The position numbers and the translations under genes were made by a program. Of a DNA stretch of 64,000 nucleotides, positions 37,989 to 47,519 are shown in pieces (position 1 is the first letter of the stretch; every line of letters begins with the position of its first letter). The notes under the pieces are model-generated. The model was not told the origin of the DNA. It searched no databases and saw only the letters and a list, made by a program, of their open reading frames with translations. The stretch is from Billgrantia desiderata (GTDB lineage: Bacteria > Pseudomonadota > Gammaproteobacteria > Pseudomonadales > Halomonadaceae), in contig JAAQTN010000028.1 in assembly GCA_011742915.1 (NCBI GenBank), positions 1 through 64,000 of the forward strand. The letters run 5' to 3'.

Positions 37989-39535
37989 CCCACGCCGCTG
38001 CCGTAGCCCATGGCCACGCTGGCTTCGCTGGCGGTCTCCACCCATACGCTCTGCGGCAGGGTGTACTCGCGCAGGCCGTCGAGGCCGCTGGAACGGCCGA
38101 AGCCGCTGTCGCCGAAGCCGCCGAAGGGCGACATCACGCTGATCGCCTTGTAGCCGTTGATCCACACCGTGCCGGCGCGCAGCTGAGCGGCGACGCGGTG
38201 GGCGCGGGCCGGGTCCTGGGTCCACACCGCGCCGGCGAGGCCGAAGCGGGTGGCGTTGGCCAGGCGCACGGCGTCCGCCTCGTCGTCGAAGGGCATCGCC
38301 ACCAGCACCGGGCCGAACACCTCCTCGCGGGCGATCTCCATCTCCGGGGTGACGTCGACCAGCACCGTCGGCGCCAGGAAGTAGCCCCGTGCCTCCTCGG
38401 GCAAGCCTGCCGGGCGGCTGCCGCCGACGATCACCCGCGCCCCGGCGGCCACGGCGTCCTCGATCATGCGCGTCACGTGAGCGTACTGGCGGGCGTTCTG
38501 CAGCGGCCCCATGCGGGTCGCCTCGTCGCCGGGCAGGCCGACTTCGATCCCGGCCGCGGCGCGCGCCAGCCGCTCGGTCACTTCCTCGAACGCTTCGCGC
38601 TGGACCAGCAGTCGCGAGCCGGCCACGCAGCTCTGTCCCGCCGCGGCGAAGATCGCCGCCTGGGCGCCGGCCACGGCGGCATCGAGGCTGGCGTCGGCGA
38701 AGACGATGTTGGCCGACTTGCCGCCCAGCTCCAGTACGCTCGGCACTAGCCGCCGGGCACCGGCCTCGGCGATCAGCCGACCGCTCTGGGGCGAGCCGAC
38801 GAACACCAACTTGCCGATGCCTTCGCTGCCGGTGAGCGCCGCGCCGGTGCTCGGCCCCAGGCCGTTGACGATGTTGACCAGCCCCTTGGGCAGGCCGCCG
38901 CGCTCGAGCAGCCGGGCGATCACCACCGAGGTGAAGGGGGTGAGCTCCGAGGGCTTGAGCACCGCGCCGTTGCCGGCGGCGATGGCCGGGGCGAGCTGCC
39001 AGGCACAGGTGAACATCGGCGCGTTCCAGGGCGTGATCTGGCCCACCACCCCATAGGGCACGTGGCGCACGTAGTTGAGGTGGCTGGTGGGCACCGGGAT
39101 CACCTCGCCGTGCTGTTTGTCGCACCAGCCGGCGTAATACTCGAACATCTCGCGCACCTTACCGACCTCGCCGCGGCAGTCGCGGATCGGCTTGCCGGCC
39201 ACCACGCTCTCGAGCTGGGCCAGCGCCTCCTCGTGGCCTTCGAGGCCGCGCACGGCGGCGTTCATGCGTCGGCCGCGCTCGCTGGCGGTGAGCGCCATCC
39301 ACGCCTGCTGCGCCCGGCTGGCGCTGGAAACGGCGCGCTCGACCAGGGCCGGGCCGGCATCGCGGTAGTCGAGCAGCGCCTCGCCGGTGGCGGGATCGAT
39401 CAGCGTGATCGTCTCGCCTGCGCCCGGGCAGGCGGTACCGTCGATCCAGTTGGAGAGCGGCGTTGCGCCCTGCAGCTCGAAGCCATCGAGCAGCGTCGAG
39501 AGACGCTCCCGGGCCTGTCGATTGAGACGGTTCAT
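37985..39535 (-). CDS. NAD(P)-dependent aldehyde dehydrogenase
   Basis: ALDH superfamily oxidoreductase (516 residues) acting in the cytosol on an unknown aldehyde. Motifs: VGQITPWNAPM, KPSELTPF, cofactor loop FVGSPQSGRLIAEAG, catalytic Glu in LELGGKSANIVF and catalytic Cys in AGQSCVAGSRLL. C-terminal PFGGFGDSGFGRSSG is the usual late motif. Its ATG overlaps the stop of the HIBADH-like gene by 4 bases, so the two are translationally coupled; the product of that dehydrogenase could be this enzyme's substrate. Betaine aldehyde, semialdehydes or aromatic aldehydes are all possible. Confidence 0.9.
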   Translation of the reverse strand: MNRLNRQARERLSTLLDGFELQGATPLSNWIDGTACPGAGETITLIDPATGEALLDYRDAGPALVERAVSSASRAQQAWMALTASERGRRMNAAVRGLEGHEEALAQLESVVAGKPIRDCRGEVGKVREMFEYYAGWCDKQHGEVIPVPTSHLNYVRHVPYGVVGQITPWNAPMFTCAWQLAPAIAAGNGAVLKPSELTPFTSVVIARLLERGGLPKGLVNIVNGLGPSTGAALTGSEGIGKLVFVGSPQSGRLIAEAGARRLVPSVLELGGKSANIVFADASLDAAVAGAQAAIFAAAGQSCVAGSRLLVQREAFEEVTERLARAAAGIEVGLPGDEATRMGPLQNARQYAHVTRMIEDAVAAGARVIVGGSRPAGLPEEARGYFLAPTVLVDVTPEMEIAREEVFGPVLVAMPFDDEADAVRLANATRFGLAGAVWTQDPARAHRVAAQLRAGTVWINGYKAISVMSPFGGFGDSGFGRSSGLDGLREYTLPQSVWVETASEASVAMGYGSGVG

Positions 39536-40419
39536 GATGCGCTCTCCTCGGCGGGGGTGGCGGCAGCCAGCAGCGCGCCGGCGATACGGTTGAAGTCGTC
39601 GCCGTCGGCGGGGTGCTCGGGGTCGGCGTGCCACGCCTCGACCACGGCTTGGAGCAGGCCCGGCGGCATGTCGAGGCGCTCGGCGGCGGCGCGGGCCAGG
39701 CGCAGGTCTTTGCGCATCAGGCCGGTGGTGAAGCCGGAGTCGAAGCGTCCGGAGAGGATCCACTCGGGGAAGTTGACCTCGCTGACCGCGCTGCGCCCCG
39801 AGCCGCTGTTGAGTCCGGCCAGGCAGGCGGCGGGGTCGACCCCGGCACGGGCGGCCATGGCCACCGCCTCGGCGGTGGTCAGCAGGTGCGCGGCGCACAG
39901 GTAGTTGTTGGCCAGCTTGACCACATGACCGCTGCCTGGCCCGCCGACGTGGGTGTAGCGGGCCGACATCGCCTCGAGCATCGGCGCCAGGCGTTCGATG
40001 GTGGCCGTCTCGCCGCCGAGCAGCATGCCGAGCTTGCCCGTCGCCGCCCCCTTGGGGCCGCCGCTGACCGGGGCGTCGAGCCACGCCAGCCCGGCGGCCT
40101 CGACCTTGGCGGCCAGCTCACGGCTGACCACCGGATCCGAGGTCGAGGTATCGACGATGACGCTGCCCTTCGGCGCCAGGCCGAGCAGGCCGGGGGCGGT
40201 CTCGATCACCTCCCGCACCTGGGCCGAGGTGGGCAGCGACAGCAGGTAGACGTCGCACGGTGGCAGCTCGTCGGGGGCGGCCACCGGCAGCCCCCGCTCG
40301 GCCAGGCGCTGGCGGGCGCTGTCGAACAGGTCGCTGCCGGTGACGTCGAAGCCGGCGGCTTGCAGGATCAGGGCCATGTTGCCGCCCATCTGGCCGAGGC
40401 CGATAACGCAGATTCTCAT
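39532..40419 (-). CDS. NAD(P)-binding beta-hydroxyacid dehydrogenase, HIBADH-like
   Basis: 3-Hydroxyisobutyrate/2-hydroxy-3-oxopropionate dehydrogenase superfamily (295 residues). It starts MRICVIGLGQMGGNMA, the dinucleotide fold, followed by the substrate loop LDAPVSGGPKGA and the catalytic Lys in HVVKLANNYL, then the FTTGLMRKDLRLA segment. Acts on a short beta-hydroxy acid, oxidising it to a semialdehyde; which one is not readable. Start ATG 40417-40419 with GAGGAA about 6 bases upstream. The 99-base gap to the upstream amidohydrolase gene contains a 9-bp hairpin. Confidence 0.88.
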   Translation of the reverse strand: MRICVIGLGQMGGNMALILQAAGFDVTGSDLFDSARQRLAERGLPVAAPDELPPCDVYLLSLPTSAQVREVIETAPGLLGLAPKGSVIVDTSTSDPVVSRELAAKVEAAGLAWLDAPVSGGPKGAATGKLGMLLGGETATIERLAPMLEAMSARYTHVGGPGSGHVVKLANNYLCAAHLLTTAEAVAMAARAGVDPAACLAGLNSGSGRSAVSEVNFPEWILSGRFDSGFTTGLMRKDLRLARAAAERLDMPPGLLQAVVEAWHADPEHPADGDDFNRIAGALLAAATPAEESAS

Positions 40420-40472
40420 GCTCGTTCCTCAAGAAGATGCAGGATGTCGTGCCTGGCAGGCGCGTCGATCCG

Positions 40473-40493
40473 GGCCGCAGCGACGCTGCGGCC
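40473..40493 (-). repeat. Intercistronic hairpin in the amidohydrolase operon
   Basis: GGCCGCAGC (40473-40481) pairs perfectly with GCTGCGGCC (40485-40493), loop GAC. It lies between the M20 gene (stop 40519) and the HIBADH gene (start 40419). No T-run, so perhaps an mRNA stability element or partial terminator separating the operon's two halves. Confidence 0.5.
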
Positions 40494-40518
40494 ATGGAAG
40501 CCGTGGCGAAAGGCGCCG

Positions 40519-41679
40519 TCAGTCGTCGAGCAGGGTCGTGACCAGCGCCTGCCAGTACGCCACGCCGAGCGGGGCGATGGCGTCGTTGAAGTCGTAGTGC
40601 GGATTGTGCAGGGCGGCGCTCTCCACGCCGTTGCCGAGCCAGATGTAGGCGCCGGGGCAGGCCTCGAGCATGAAGGCGAAATCTTCAGAGGCCATGCTCG
40701 GCGGCAGGTCGCGATGCACGCGGGTGATGCCCGGCAGCGCTTCGAGCACCCCGGCGCAGCGTGCCGCATGCTCGGGTGTGTTGATCGTGGCGGGGTAGCG
40801 CGACTGATAGTCGAGCTCGACCCTGAGGTCGTGAAAGCCGGCCAGCGCCTCGACGGCCTGACGAAAGCGGCGCTCGAGATAGGCGCGCAGCTCGCCGTCG
40901 AAGCAGCGCAGGGTGCCGCGCAGCTCCACCGTCTCCGGAATCACGTTGAAGGCGTCGCCGGCGTGGAACTGGGTGATGCTGAGCACCGCGCTCTGGTGGG
41001 GCGGCGTCTCGCGGCTGATCAACCCCTGCAGCTGGCTGGCCAGCTGACAGGCGGCCAGGATGGTGTCGCTGCCCAGGTGGGGCATGGCGGCATGGCAGCC
41101 GCGCCCGCTGAGCCTCAGGGTGAAGACGTCGAAGGCGGCCATCACCGCGCCGTCGTGTACCGCCGCCTCGCCCACGGCGAGCCCCGGCCAATTGTGCAGG
41201 CCGTAGACGGCGTCCATGGGGAAGCGCTCGAAGAGCCCCTCCTCCACCATCACGCGGCCGCCGCCTTCGCTCTCTTCCGCCGGCTGGAAGATGAAATATA
41301 CCCTTCCGGCGAAGTCGGGATCGGCGGCCAGCGCAAAGGCTGCCCCCAGCAGCATGGTGGTGTGGCCGTCGTGGCCGCAGGCGTGCATCTTGCCCGGCAC
41401 CTGGGAGGCGTGGGCGAAGCGGTTGGCCTCCTCGACGTCGAGCGCATCGATGTCGGCGCGCAGCCCGATGGCGCGTCCGGGACCGCGCCTGCCGTCGAGT
41501 ATCGCCACCACCCCGGTGCCGCCGCCCAGTCCGGTGACGACCTCGAGGCCGGCCTGGCGCAGCAGCTCGGCAATGCGGGCGCCGGTGCGATGCTCCTCGA
41601 AGGCGGTCTCCGGGTGGCGGTGGAAGTCGTGGCGCCAGGCCGCGAGGCGTTCCGGTGTCGGCAGCAGGCTGTCATCCAT
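40519..41679 (-). CDS. M20-family amidohydrolase (hippurate/N-acyl amino acid hydrolase type)
   Basis: Cytosolic binuclear-metal amidohydrolase (386 residues) of the M20D type, cleaving N-acyl amino acids, hippurate or similar amides. Metal ligands and catalytic residues: RRHPE-like HDFHRHPETAFEE near 18, HACGHDGHTTMLLGAA near 100, QPAEE near 132, GLHNWP near 163, plus a late HNPHYDFND. The dimerisation domain follows GCHAAMPH. Start ATG 41677-41679 with GGAGCCGC about 8 bases upstream. It lies 10 bases after the small membrane gene. The membrane pair upstream may import its substrate. Confidence 0.9.
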   Translation of the reverse strand: MDDSLLPTPERLAAWRHDFHRHPETAFEEHRTGARIAELLRQAGLEVVTGLGGGTGVVAILDGRRGPGRAIGLRADIDALDVEEANRFAHASQVPGKMHACGHDGHTTMLLGAAFALAADPDFAGRVYFIFQPAEESEGGGRVMVEEGLFERFPMDAVYGLHNWPGLAVGEAAVHDGAVMAAFDVFTLRLSGRGCHAAMPHLGSDTILAACQLASQLQGLISRETPPHQSAVLSITQFHAGDAFNVIPETVELRGTLRCFDGELRAYLERRFRQAVEALAGFHDLRVELDYQSRYPATINTPEHAARCAGVLEALPGITRVHRDLPPSMASEDFAFMLEACPGAYIWLGNGVESAALHNPHYDFNDAIAPLGVAYWQALVTTLLDD

Positions 41680-41689
41680 GAGCGGCTCC

Positions 41690-42190
41690 TCAGATAATCA
41701 GATGGGCAATGAACGCCGAAGCGACGAAGGTCCCGGTGAAGACCAGCAGCGAGACGATCACCAGCTTCCAGCCGGTCTGGCGGAACATGGCGAACTCGCG
41801 CCCGGTCAGCGCCAGGCCGGCATAGGCCAGCACCGGGGTCACCACGGCGAGGAAGTTCACGTGGCTGAGCTGGCCGACGATCCAGCCGCTGCCGGGGAAG
41901 AAGGGCAGCGTCATGGCAATGCTGACCAGCGAGACCCAGGCCACGCTGGGCAGGTAGAACGGCGCGAAGCGGCCGATGAGCAGGCCGATCATCACCATGC
42001 CGTAGAGGATGACCATGCCGGGCAGCGCCTGGTGCAGCGGGGCGCCGTTGACGATGTTGGCAATCCAGGCGGCGACGCACACCACGGCCAGCAGCAGCGC
42101 GGTCTTGCCGAGCTGCTGCTCGGGGCGCAGCTCCTGCAGGGCGGAAGCGTCGAAACCGGTGTCGGGTGCAGTGGTATCAGAGGGTTTCAT
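41690..42190 (-). CDS. Small polytopic membrane protein paired with DUF3100 protein
   Basis: A 166-residue protein with a short polar N-terminus (about 30 residues) then four or five hydrophobic segments (ALLLAVVCVAAWIANIVNG, ALPGMVILYGMVMIGLLIGRF, SVAWVSLVSIAMTLPFF, FLAVVTPVLAYAGLALTG, LVIVSLLVFTGTFVASAFIAHL). I do not recognise a named family. Its start (ATG 42188-42190) overlaps the end of the DUF3100 gene by 14 bases in another frame, so the two are translationally coupled and probably form one membrane complex, likely a two-part carrier. Function is inference from pairing and context. Confidence 0.75.
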   Translation of the reverse strand: MKPSDTTAPDTGFDASALQELRPEQQLGKTALLLAVVCVAAWIANIVNGAPLHQALPGMVILYGMVMIGLLIGRFAPFYLPSVAWVSLVSIAMTLPFFPGSGWIVGQLSHVNFLAVVTPVLAYAGLALTGREFAMFRQTGWKLVIVSLLVFTGTFVASAFIAHLII

Positions 42191-42998
42191 TGCGAGCCTC
42201 CTTGAGCGTGGCGCCGCCGAGGCGCTTGTAGAGCCATTCGGCCGTGGGCAGGGCGATGAACAGGGAAACGTAGAGACCGGTGGCGTAGGTCAGCAGGTTG
42301 CTGGCGCCGGAGAAGGCCAGCAGGTCGTCGCGCAGATGGGGAGCGGCTTCGGCCAGGGCACCCGAGCAGGCCGCCACCATGCTGCCGCTGCCCACGCCGC
42401 AGGCCATCGCCAGGGCACGGATGTCGAAGATGTCCAGCGAGGCGAGATAGCCGGCCATCAGCGCGAAGTAGAGGGTGCCGAACATGGTGCCCACCACATA
42501 GACGCCCATGATTCCGATGCCCTCCGGGCTTCTCAGGCCGTACTTGTCCGAGATGATGGCGATGTTGGGCTCGCGAGCGATGGAGTAGGTGGCGCCGATG
42601 GCCTCGCGCCCCATGCGCAGCACCAGCACGGCGAAGGGCAGCGCCAGCAGCATGGTGCCGAGATTGCCCAGCTCCTGCAGGATCAGGGCCGGCCCGGCGG
42701 CGATGATCTGCTCGATGGCCGGCCCGATGGTGGAGCCGAACTTGGCGATGAAGGGCAGGATCGAGATCATGATCAGCGGCCCGGCAGCGTTGCTGACCGG
42801 TTTGGGAATGACCCGCTGCATGCTTGAGAACAGGTGAGGATTGAACAGCACGCCGATGATGAAGGCGTAGAACAGCGGCAGCAGCAGCAGGGTACCGGGG
42901 CCGAGGGGAATGCGCAGAATGCCGATCCACTCGGCGAGCAGGGACGCCAGTATCACCGTCAGGTGCAGGCGCCAGTTGAGCAGCAGCTTCATGTCCAT
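42177..42998 (-). CDS. DUF3100 family membrane protein
   Basis: A 273-residue integral membrane protein, by resemblance DUF3100, with no assigned function. About eight hydrophobic segments; notable conserved-looking stretches are RIPLGPGTLLLLPLFYAFIIG, FGSTIGPAIEQI, REPNIAIISDKYGL and ACGVGSGSMVAACSGALAE. Re-entrant glycine/serine-rich loops like GVGSGSMVAA are common in carboxylate carriers, so transport is plausible but not shown. Start ATG 42996-42998 has AAGGACA about 8 bases upstream. It heads a five-gene minus-strand series with small membrane protein, M20 amidohydrolase, HIBADH-like and ALDH, and is divergent from the FUSC gene. Confidence 0.8.
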   Translation of the reverse strand: MDMKLLLNWRLHLTVILASLLAEWIGILRIPLGPGTLLLLPLFYAFIIGVLFNPHLFSSMQRVIPKPVSNAAGPLIMISILPFIAKFGSTIGPAIEQIIAAGPALILQELGNLGTMLLALPFAVLVLRMGREAIGATYSIAREPNIAIISDKYGLRSPEGIGIMGVYVVGTMFGTLYFALMAGYLASLDIFDIRALAMACGVGSGSMVAACSGALAEAAPHLRDDLLAFSGASNLLTYATGLYVSLFIALPTAEWLYKRLGGATLKEARNETL

Positions 42999-43203
42999 TG
43001 GGTTGTCCTTGTCGTGTTAGGGGACGTCTTCGAGTATCGAAAGGAGGGTGTTCCAATGATAGGTGGCCGGTGTTCTTCTTTTTGATACGCTTGGCCCAGT
43101 GCCCATGGGAACGGGCGGCTCGGCGCCGAAGAAAGGTTTGGCTTTATACGAAAGTCTAGCGTCGAGTAACATGACGATGGTCATTCCACCATAAGCCGAA
43201 CAC

Positions 43204-45423
43204 ATGCCGACCACCCTCTCCCTGTCGCTGCGGCGTCTGTGGACGCTGGACAAGTTCGCCTACAGCCTGCGGGTCTTTCTCGCCTTCAGCGGGGCGCTGT
43301 TGCTCAGCTGGGCCTTGGCCGACATCGGGCTGGTGATCCCGCTGTTCCTCGGCATCATCGCCAGCGCCCTCTCCGAGACCGACGACAGCTGGCAGGGCCG
43401 TCTGCAGGCGCTGGTGGTCACGCTGATCTGCTTTGCCGCCGCCTCGCTCATCGTGCGCTGGCTGTTTCCCTGGCCGTGGCTGTTCGCGCTGGGGCTGGGG
43501 CTCGCGACCTTCGTGCTGGTGATGCTGGGCGCCGTGGGGCAGCGCTACGCCACCATCGCCTCCGGCACGCTGATCCTGTCGATCTACACCATGATCAACA
43601 TCGAGCACCACGGCGGCGTGCCTCAGGCGGGCGACTGGAGTCAGATGCTGCTGATTCTCTCCGGAGCGGCCTGGTACGGTGCGATCTCGGTGGTGTGGTG
43701 CGCGCTGTTCTCGCGTCAGCCGGTCAAGCAGAGCATGGCCCGGCTCTACCGTGAGCTGGCCCGTTACCTGATGCTCAAGGCTACCCTGTTCGAACCGCTG
43801 CGCGGTGTCGACGTCGAGGCGCGACGTCTGGCCTTGGCGCGACAGAACGGCCGAGTGGTGGAGGCGCTGAACCTGGCCAAGGAGACGATCTTCCGTCGCC
43901 TCGAGGGGCAGCGCGGCGAGGGCAAGCTCAACCGCTACCTGCGCATCTATTTCATCGCCCAGGACATCCACGAGCGGGCCAGCTCCTCGCACTACCCCTA
44001 CGCGCGGCTGACCGAGGCCTTCTTCCATTACGACGTGCTGTTCCGCTGCCAGCGCCTGCTCGACCAGCAGGGCCAGGCGTGCCGGCGGCTGGCCAAGGCG
44101 CTGCTGCTCAATCAGCCCTTCGAGCACGATCAGAGCGAGCAGGCGCTGGCCGATCTGCGCGCCTCCATCGATCATCTCAAAGGCATGCGCAACCCCGCGT
44201 GGCGCGAGCTGATGCCGCCGCTCAATGCCCTGGCCGACAACCTGGCCAGTCTCGAGAGCCAACTGGTCCTGGCGCACAATCCCGACAGCGACGCGAGCCC
44301 CGGCGACACCAGCCTGTTCGACCGTTCGCCCGGCAGCGTGAAGGATGCCTGGGAGCGTATCCGCCTCAATCTGACGGTGGCCTCACCCACCTTCCGCCAC
44401 GGGCTGCGGCTGGCCGTGGCGCTGCTGGCCGGCTACGGGGTACTGCACCTGATCCATCCGGCTCAGGGCTTCTGGATCCTGCTCACCACGCTGTTCGTGT
44501 GCCGCCCCAATTTCGCCGCCACCCGGCGTTTCCTGTCCCAGCGTATCGTCGGCACCGTGCTGGGCCTGGTGGCGGGCTGGGTCTCGATCACGCTGTTCCC
44601 GAGCCCCCTGCTGCAGACCTTGATCGCGGTGGCCGCGGGGGTGACCTTCTTCGCCACGCGGGAGAGGCACTACGTGATCGCCACCGCGGCGATCACGCTG
44701 CTGGTGCTGTGCAGCTTCAATCAGGTGGGGGACGGCTTCGACCTGATCTGGCCGCGGCTGTTCGATACGCTGATCGGCGCCACGATCGCCGGGGCCGCGG
44801 TGTTCCTGATCCTGCCCGACTGGCAGGGCCGGCGCCTGCATCGCCAGGCTGCCGCGTCGCTGCAGGCGAGCCGGCGCTACCTGGAGGAGATCCTGCACCA
44901 GTACGCCAGCGGCAAGCAGGACGACCTGGCCTACCGCCTGGCGCGGCGCAACGCCCACAATGCCGATGCGGCACTGTCGACGATGCTGGCCAACATGCTG
45001 CAGGAGCCGGAGCACTACCGCCGGCGCGACGCCGACGACGGCTTCCGCTTCCTGGTGCACTCGCATACGCTGCTGGGCTACCTCTCGGCGCTGGGCGCCC
45101 ATCGCCATCGGCTCGATGCCAAAGAGGCCGACGCGCAGCTGCTGCCGAACGGCGAACGGATTGCCGGGTACCTCGCCGCGCTGGCCGAGCGGCTCGAGCG
45201 GCGCCAGCCGGTGGCGGAGCTGGAGGCAGAGCGCGAAGCCCTGCTGACGAGCCTGGAGCAGGAGGTGCTGCAGTCGCCGGAAGAGGAGGAGCAGGAGTAC
45301 CGGCCCATGCATGGTCAGCTATTGCTGGTCGCACGTCAGCTGACGCCCCTGAGCGAGGCCGCCGAGCGGCTGGTGGCGATGCGCGAGCGCCCTGAGCGTG
45401 AGGCCCTGAACGCCGCCGGCTGA
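43204..45423 (+). CDS. yccS: FUSC-family inner-membrane protein, YccS-like
   Basis: A 739-residue two-module membrane protein of the FUSC (fusaric acid resistance-like) superfamily, YccS/YhfK type. An N-terminal membrane cluster (about 20-175), a long cytosolic helical region (about 180-400, with KETIFRRLEGQRGE and HYDVLFRCQRLL), a second membrane cluster (about 405-545, with FWILLTTLFVCRPNFAATRRFLSQRIVGTVLG, the FUSC signature), and a C-terminal helical cytosolic tail. Probably an efflux or export component; no substrate is known. Start ATG 43204. It ends 2 bases before the end of the convergent recG gene. Confidence 0.92.
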   Translation: MPTTLSLSLRRLWTLDKFAYSLRVFLAFSGALLLSWALADIGLVIPLFLGIIASALSETDDSWQGRLQALVVTLICFAAASLIVRWLFPWPWLFALGLGLATFVLVMLGAVGQRYATIASGTLILSIYTMINIEHHGGVPQAGDWSQMLLILSGAAWYGAISVVWCALFSRQPVKQSMARLYRELARYLMLKATLFEPLRGVDVEARRLALARQNGRVVEALNLAKETIFRRLEGQRGEGKLNRYLRIYFIAQDIHERASSSHYPYARLTEAFFHYDVLFRCQRLLDQQGQACRRLAKALLLNQPFEHDQSEQALADLRASIDHLKGMRNPAWRELMPPLNALADNLASLESQLVLAHNPDSDASPGDTSLFDRSPGSVKDAWERIRLNLTVASPTFRHGLRLAVALLAGYGVLHLIHPAQGFWILLTTLFVCRPNFAATRRFLSQRIVGTVLGLVAGWVSITLFPSPLLQTLIAVAAGVTFFATRERHYVIATAAITLLVLCSFNQVGDGFDLIWPRLFDTLIGATIAGAAVFLILPDWQGRRLHRQAAASLQASRRYLEEILHQYASGKQDDLAYRLARRNAHNADAALSTMLANMLQEPEHYRRRDADDGFRFLVHSHTLLGYLSALGAHRHRLDAKEADAQLLPNGERIAGYLAALAERLERRQPVAELEAEREALLTSLEQEVLQSPEEEEQEYRPMHGQLLLVARQLTPLSEAAERLVAMRERPEREALNAAG

Positions 45424-45425
45424 GC

Positions 45426-47519
45426 TCACACCTGGCCGTATCGTCCGGCCTCCTCGCCCAGCCAGCGCCGAATCAGCGGTCGGCTCGCCTCGGGATGGCG
45501 GGCCAGCAGAGCCTCGGCCAGCGGCGCGACCCGTTCGAGCAGGTCGGCGTCGCGCTCCAGGTCGGCGATCTTCATCTGGGCGAGGCCCGTCTGACGGGTA
45601 CCGAGCACCTCGCCGGGACCGCGCAGCTCCAGGTCCTTCTCGGCGATGCGAAAGCCGTCGGTGGTCTCGCGCATCACCGCCAGGCGCTCGCGGGAATGGG
45701 CCGACAGCGGCCCATGGTAGAGCAGCACGCAGAAGCTCTCGCTGGAGCCGCGGCCGACCCGTCCGCGCAGCTGGTGCAGCTGCGACAGCCCCAGGCGCTC
45801 CGGGTTCTCGATGATCATCAGGCTGGCGTTGGGCACGTCGACGCCGACTTCGATCACCGTGGTGGCCACCAGCAGATCGAGCTCGCCGCTCTTGAAGGCA
45901 TCCATCACCGCCGCCTTCTCGGTCGGCTTCATGCGCCCGTGGACCAGGCCGATGGCCAGCTCCGGCAGCGCCTCGGTGAGTTCGTCGCGGGTCGCCTCGG
46001 CGGCCTGACACTGCAGCGCGTCCGACTCCTCGATCAAGGTGCAGACCCAATAGGCCTGGCGCCCCTCGGCGCAGGCGTGACGAATACGCGCCACCACCTC
46101 GGGGCGGCGTTCGTCGGGCACCACCACCGTCTTCACCGGCGTGCGCCCGGGGGGCAGTTCGTCGATGATCGAGACGTCGAGGTCGGCGTAGGCGCTCATC
46201 GCCAGGGTGCGCGGAATCGGCGTGGCGGTCATCACCAGCTGATGTGGCGTCAGCCCGCCGGCCTCGCCCTTCTCGCGCAGCGCCAGGCGCTGGTGCACGC
46301 CGAAGCGGTGCTGCTCGTCGACGATGGCCAGGCCCAGGCGCTTGAAGTGCACGTCGCCCTGGAACAGCGCGTGAGTGCCCACCACCATCTGCGCGCGGCC
46401 GTCGAGGATGGCGGCCTTGGTGTCGAGCCGCGTCTTGCCCTTGAGCTTGCCGGCCAGCCACGCCACCTCGATGCCGAGCGGCGCGAACCACGCCTTGAGC
46501 GTGCGGTAGTGCTGCTCGGCCAGGATCTCGGTGGGCGCCATCATGGCCGCCTGGCAGTCGCCGGCAATCGCTGCCAGTGCCGCCATGGCGGCCACCACCG
46601 TCTTGCCCGAGCCGACGTCGCCCTGCACCAGCCGCAGCATGGGCACCTCGCGGGCCAGGTCCGCCCCGATCTCGTCGAGCACACGGCGCTGGGCGCCGGT
46701 CAGCGAGAAGGGGAGATGAGTCAGAAAGCGCGCCTGCAGGCTGCGCCCGCTGGGCAGCGCCGGGGCACCGTCCTCCTGAATCTTCAGGCGCACCTGCTGC
46801 AGGCTCAGACGATGGGCCAGCAGCTCCTCCAGGGCCAGGCGCCGCGTGGCCGGGTGCTTGCCGCTGGAGAGGCGTTCCGGATCGGCGTCGGGGGGCGGCT
46901 GATGCAGCGTCTGCAGGCAGTGGTGCAGCTCGGGCAGGCCGAAGCGGGTGCGCAGCTCTTCGCCGATCCAGTCGGGCAGCGCCTCGGGGGCCTCGTCCAG
47001 CCGCGCCAGCGCCTGTTCGATCAGTGAGCGCAGGCGCGCCTGATTGAGTCCTTCGGTGGTGGGGTAGATCGGCGTCAGGTGGTCTTCCACCGGCGGCGCG
47101 TCGGCGCTGAGTAGGCGGTATTCGGGATGGTAGATCTCGAGCCCGGTGGCACCGGCACGCGCCTCGCCGAAGCAGCGTACCCGGGTGCCGGGGCGGAACT
47201 GCTGCTGCTGCGCCGGGGAGAAGTGGAAGAAGCGCAGGCTGATGATGCCGGAGCCGTCGCGCAGCCGTACCAGCAGGCTGCGGCGGCGCCCTTTCACCAC
47301 ATCGCTGGCCGAAACCTCTCCCTCCACCACCGCTTCGTGCCCTGCTCTCAGCGTGCCGATCGGCGTGATGCGGGTACGGTCCTGATAGCGCAGCGGCAGA
47401 TGAAACAGCAGGTCGGCCACGCTCTCGATGCGCAGGCGGGCCAGCTTGACCGCTACCGCTTCCCCGACGCCCTTCAGGGAGGTGACTGGCGCATCCAGCG
47501 CATTGACGTCGGCGCTCAT
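45426..47519 (-). CDS. recG: ATP-dependent DNA helicase RecG
   Basis: Fork-remodelling helicase of DNA repair and recombination. The 697-residue protein (E. coli 693) has an N-terminal wedge/OB region (LKGVGEAVAVKLARL, DLLFHLPLRYQDRTRI) and the helicase core with motif I LVQGDVGSGKTVVA, Ia MAPTEILAEQH, II AIVDEQHRFGV, III LVMTATPIPRT, and C-terminal motifs including VATTVIEVGVDVPNAS and QLRGRVGRG. Start ATG 47517-47519 overlaps the oxyR stop by 4 bases, giving the same oxyR-recG arrangement as in pseudomonads. The frame stays open far upstream inside oxyR without a better start. Confidence 0.97.
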   Translation of the reverse strand: MSADVNALDAPVTSLKGVGEAVAVKLARLRIESVADLLFHLPLRYQDRTRITPIGTLRAGHEAVVEGEVSASDVVKGRRRSLLVRLRDGSGIISLRFFHFSPAQQQQFRPGTRVRCFGEARAGATGLEIYHPEYRLLSADAPPVEDHLTPIYPTTEGLNQARLRSLIEQALARLDEAPEALPDWIGEELRTRFGLPELHHCLQTLHQPPPDADPERLSSGKHPATRRLALEELLAHRLSLQQVRLKIQEDGAPALPSGRSLQARFLTHLPFSLTGAQRRVLDEIGADLAREVPMLRLVQGDVGSGKTVVAAMAALAAIAGDCQAAMMAPTEILAEQHYRTLKAWFAPLGIEVAWLAGKLKGKTRLDTKAAILDGRAQMVVGTHALFQGDVHFKRLGLAIVDEQHRFGVHQRLALREKGEAGGLTPHQLVMTATPIPRTLAMSAYADLDVSIIDELPPGRTPVKTVVVPDERRPEVVARIRHACAEGRQAYWVCTLIEESDALQCQAAEATRDELTEALPELAIGLVHGRMKPTEKAAVMDAFKSGELDLLVATTVIEVGVDVPNASLMIIENPERLGLSQLHQLRGRVGRGSSESFCVLLYHGPLSAHSRERLAVMRETTDGFRIAEKDLELRGPGEVLGTRQTGLAQMKIADLERDADLLERVAPLAEALLARHPEASRPLIRRWLGEEAGRYGQV

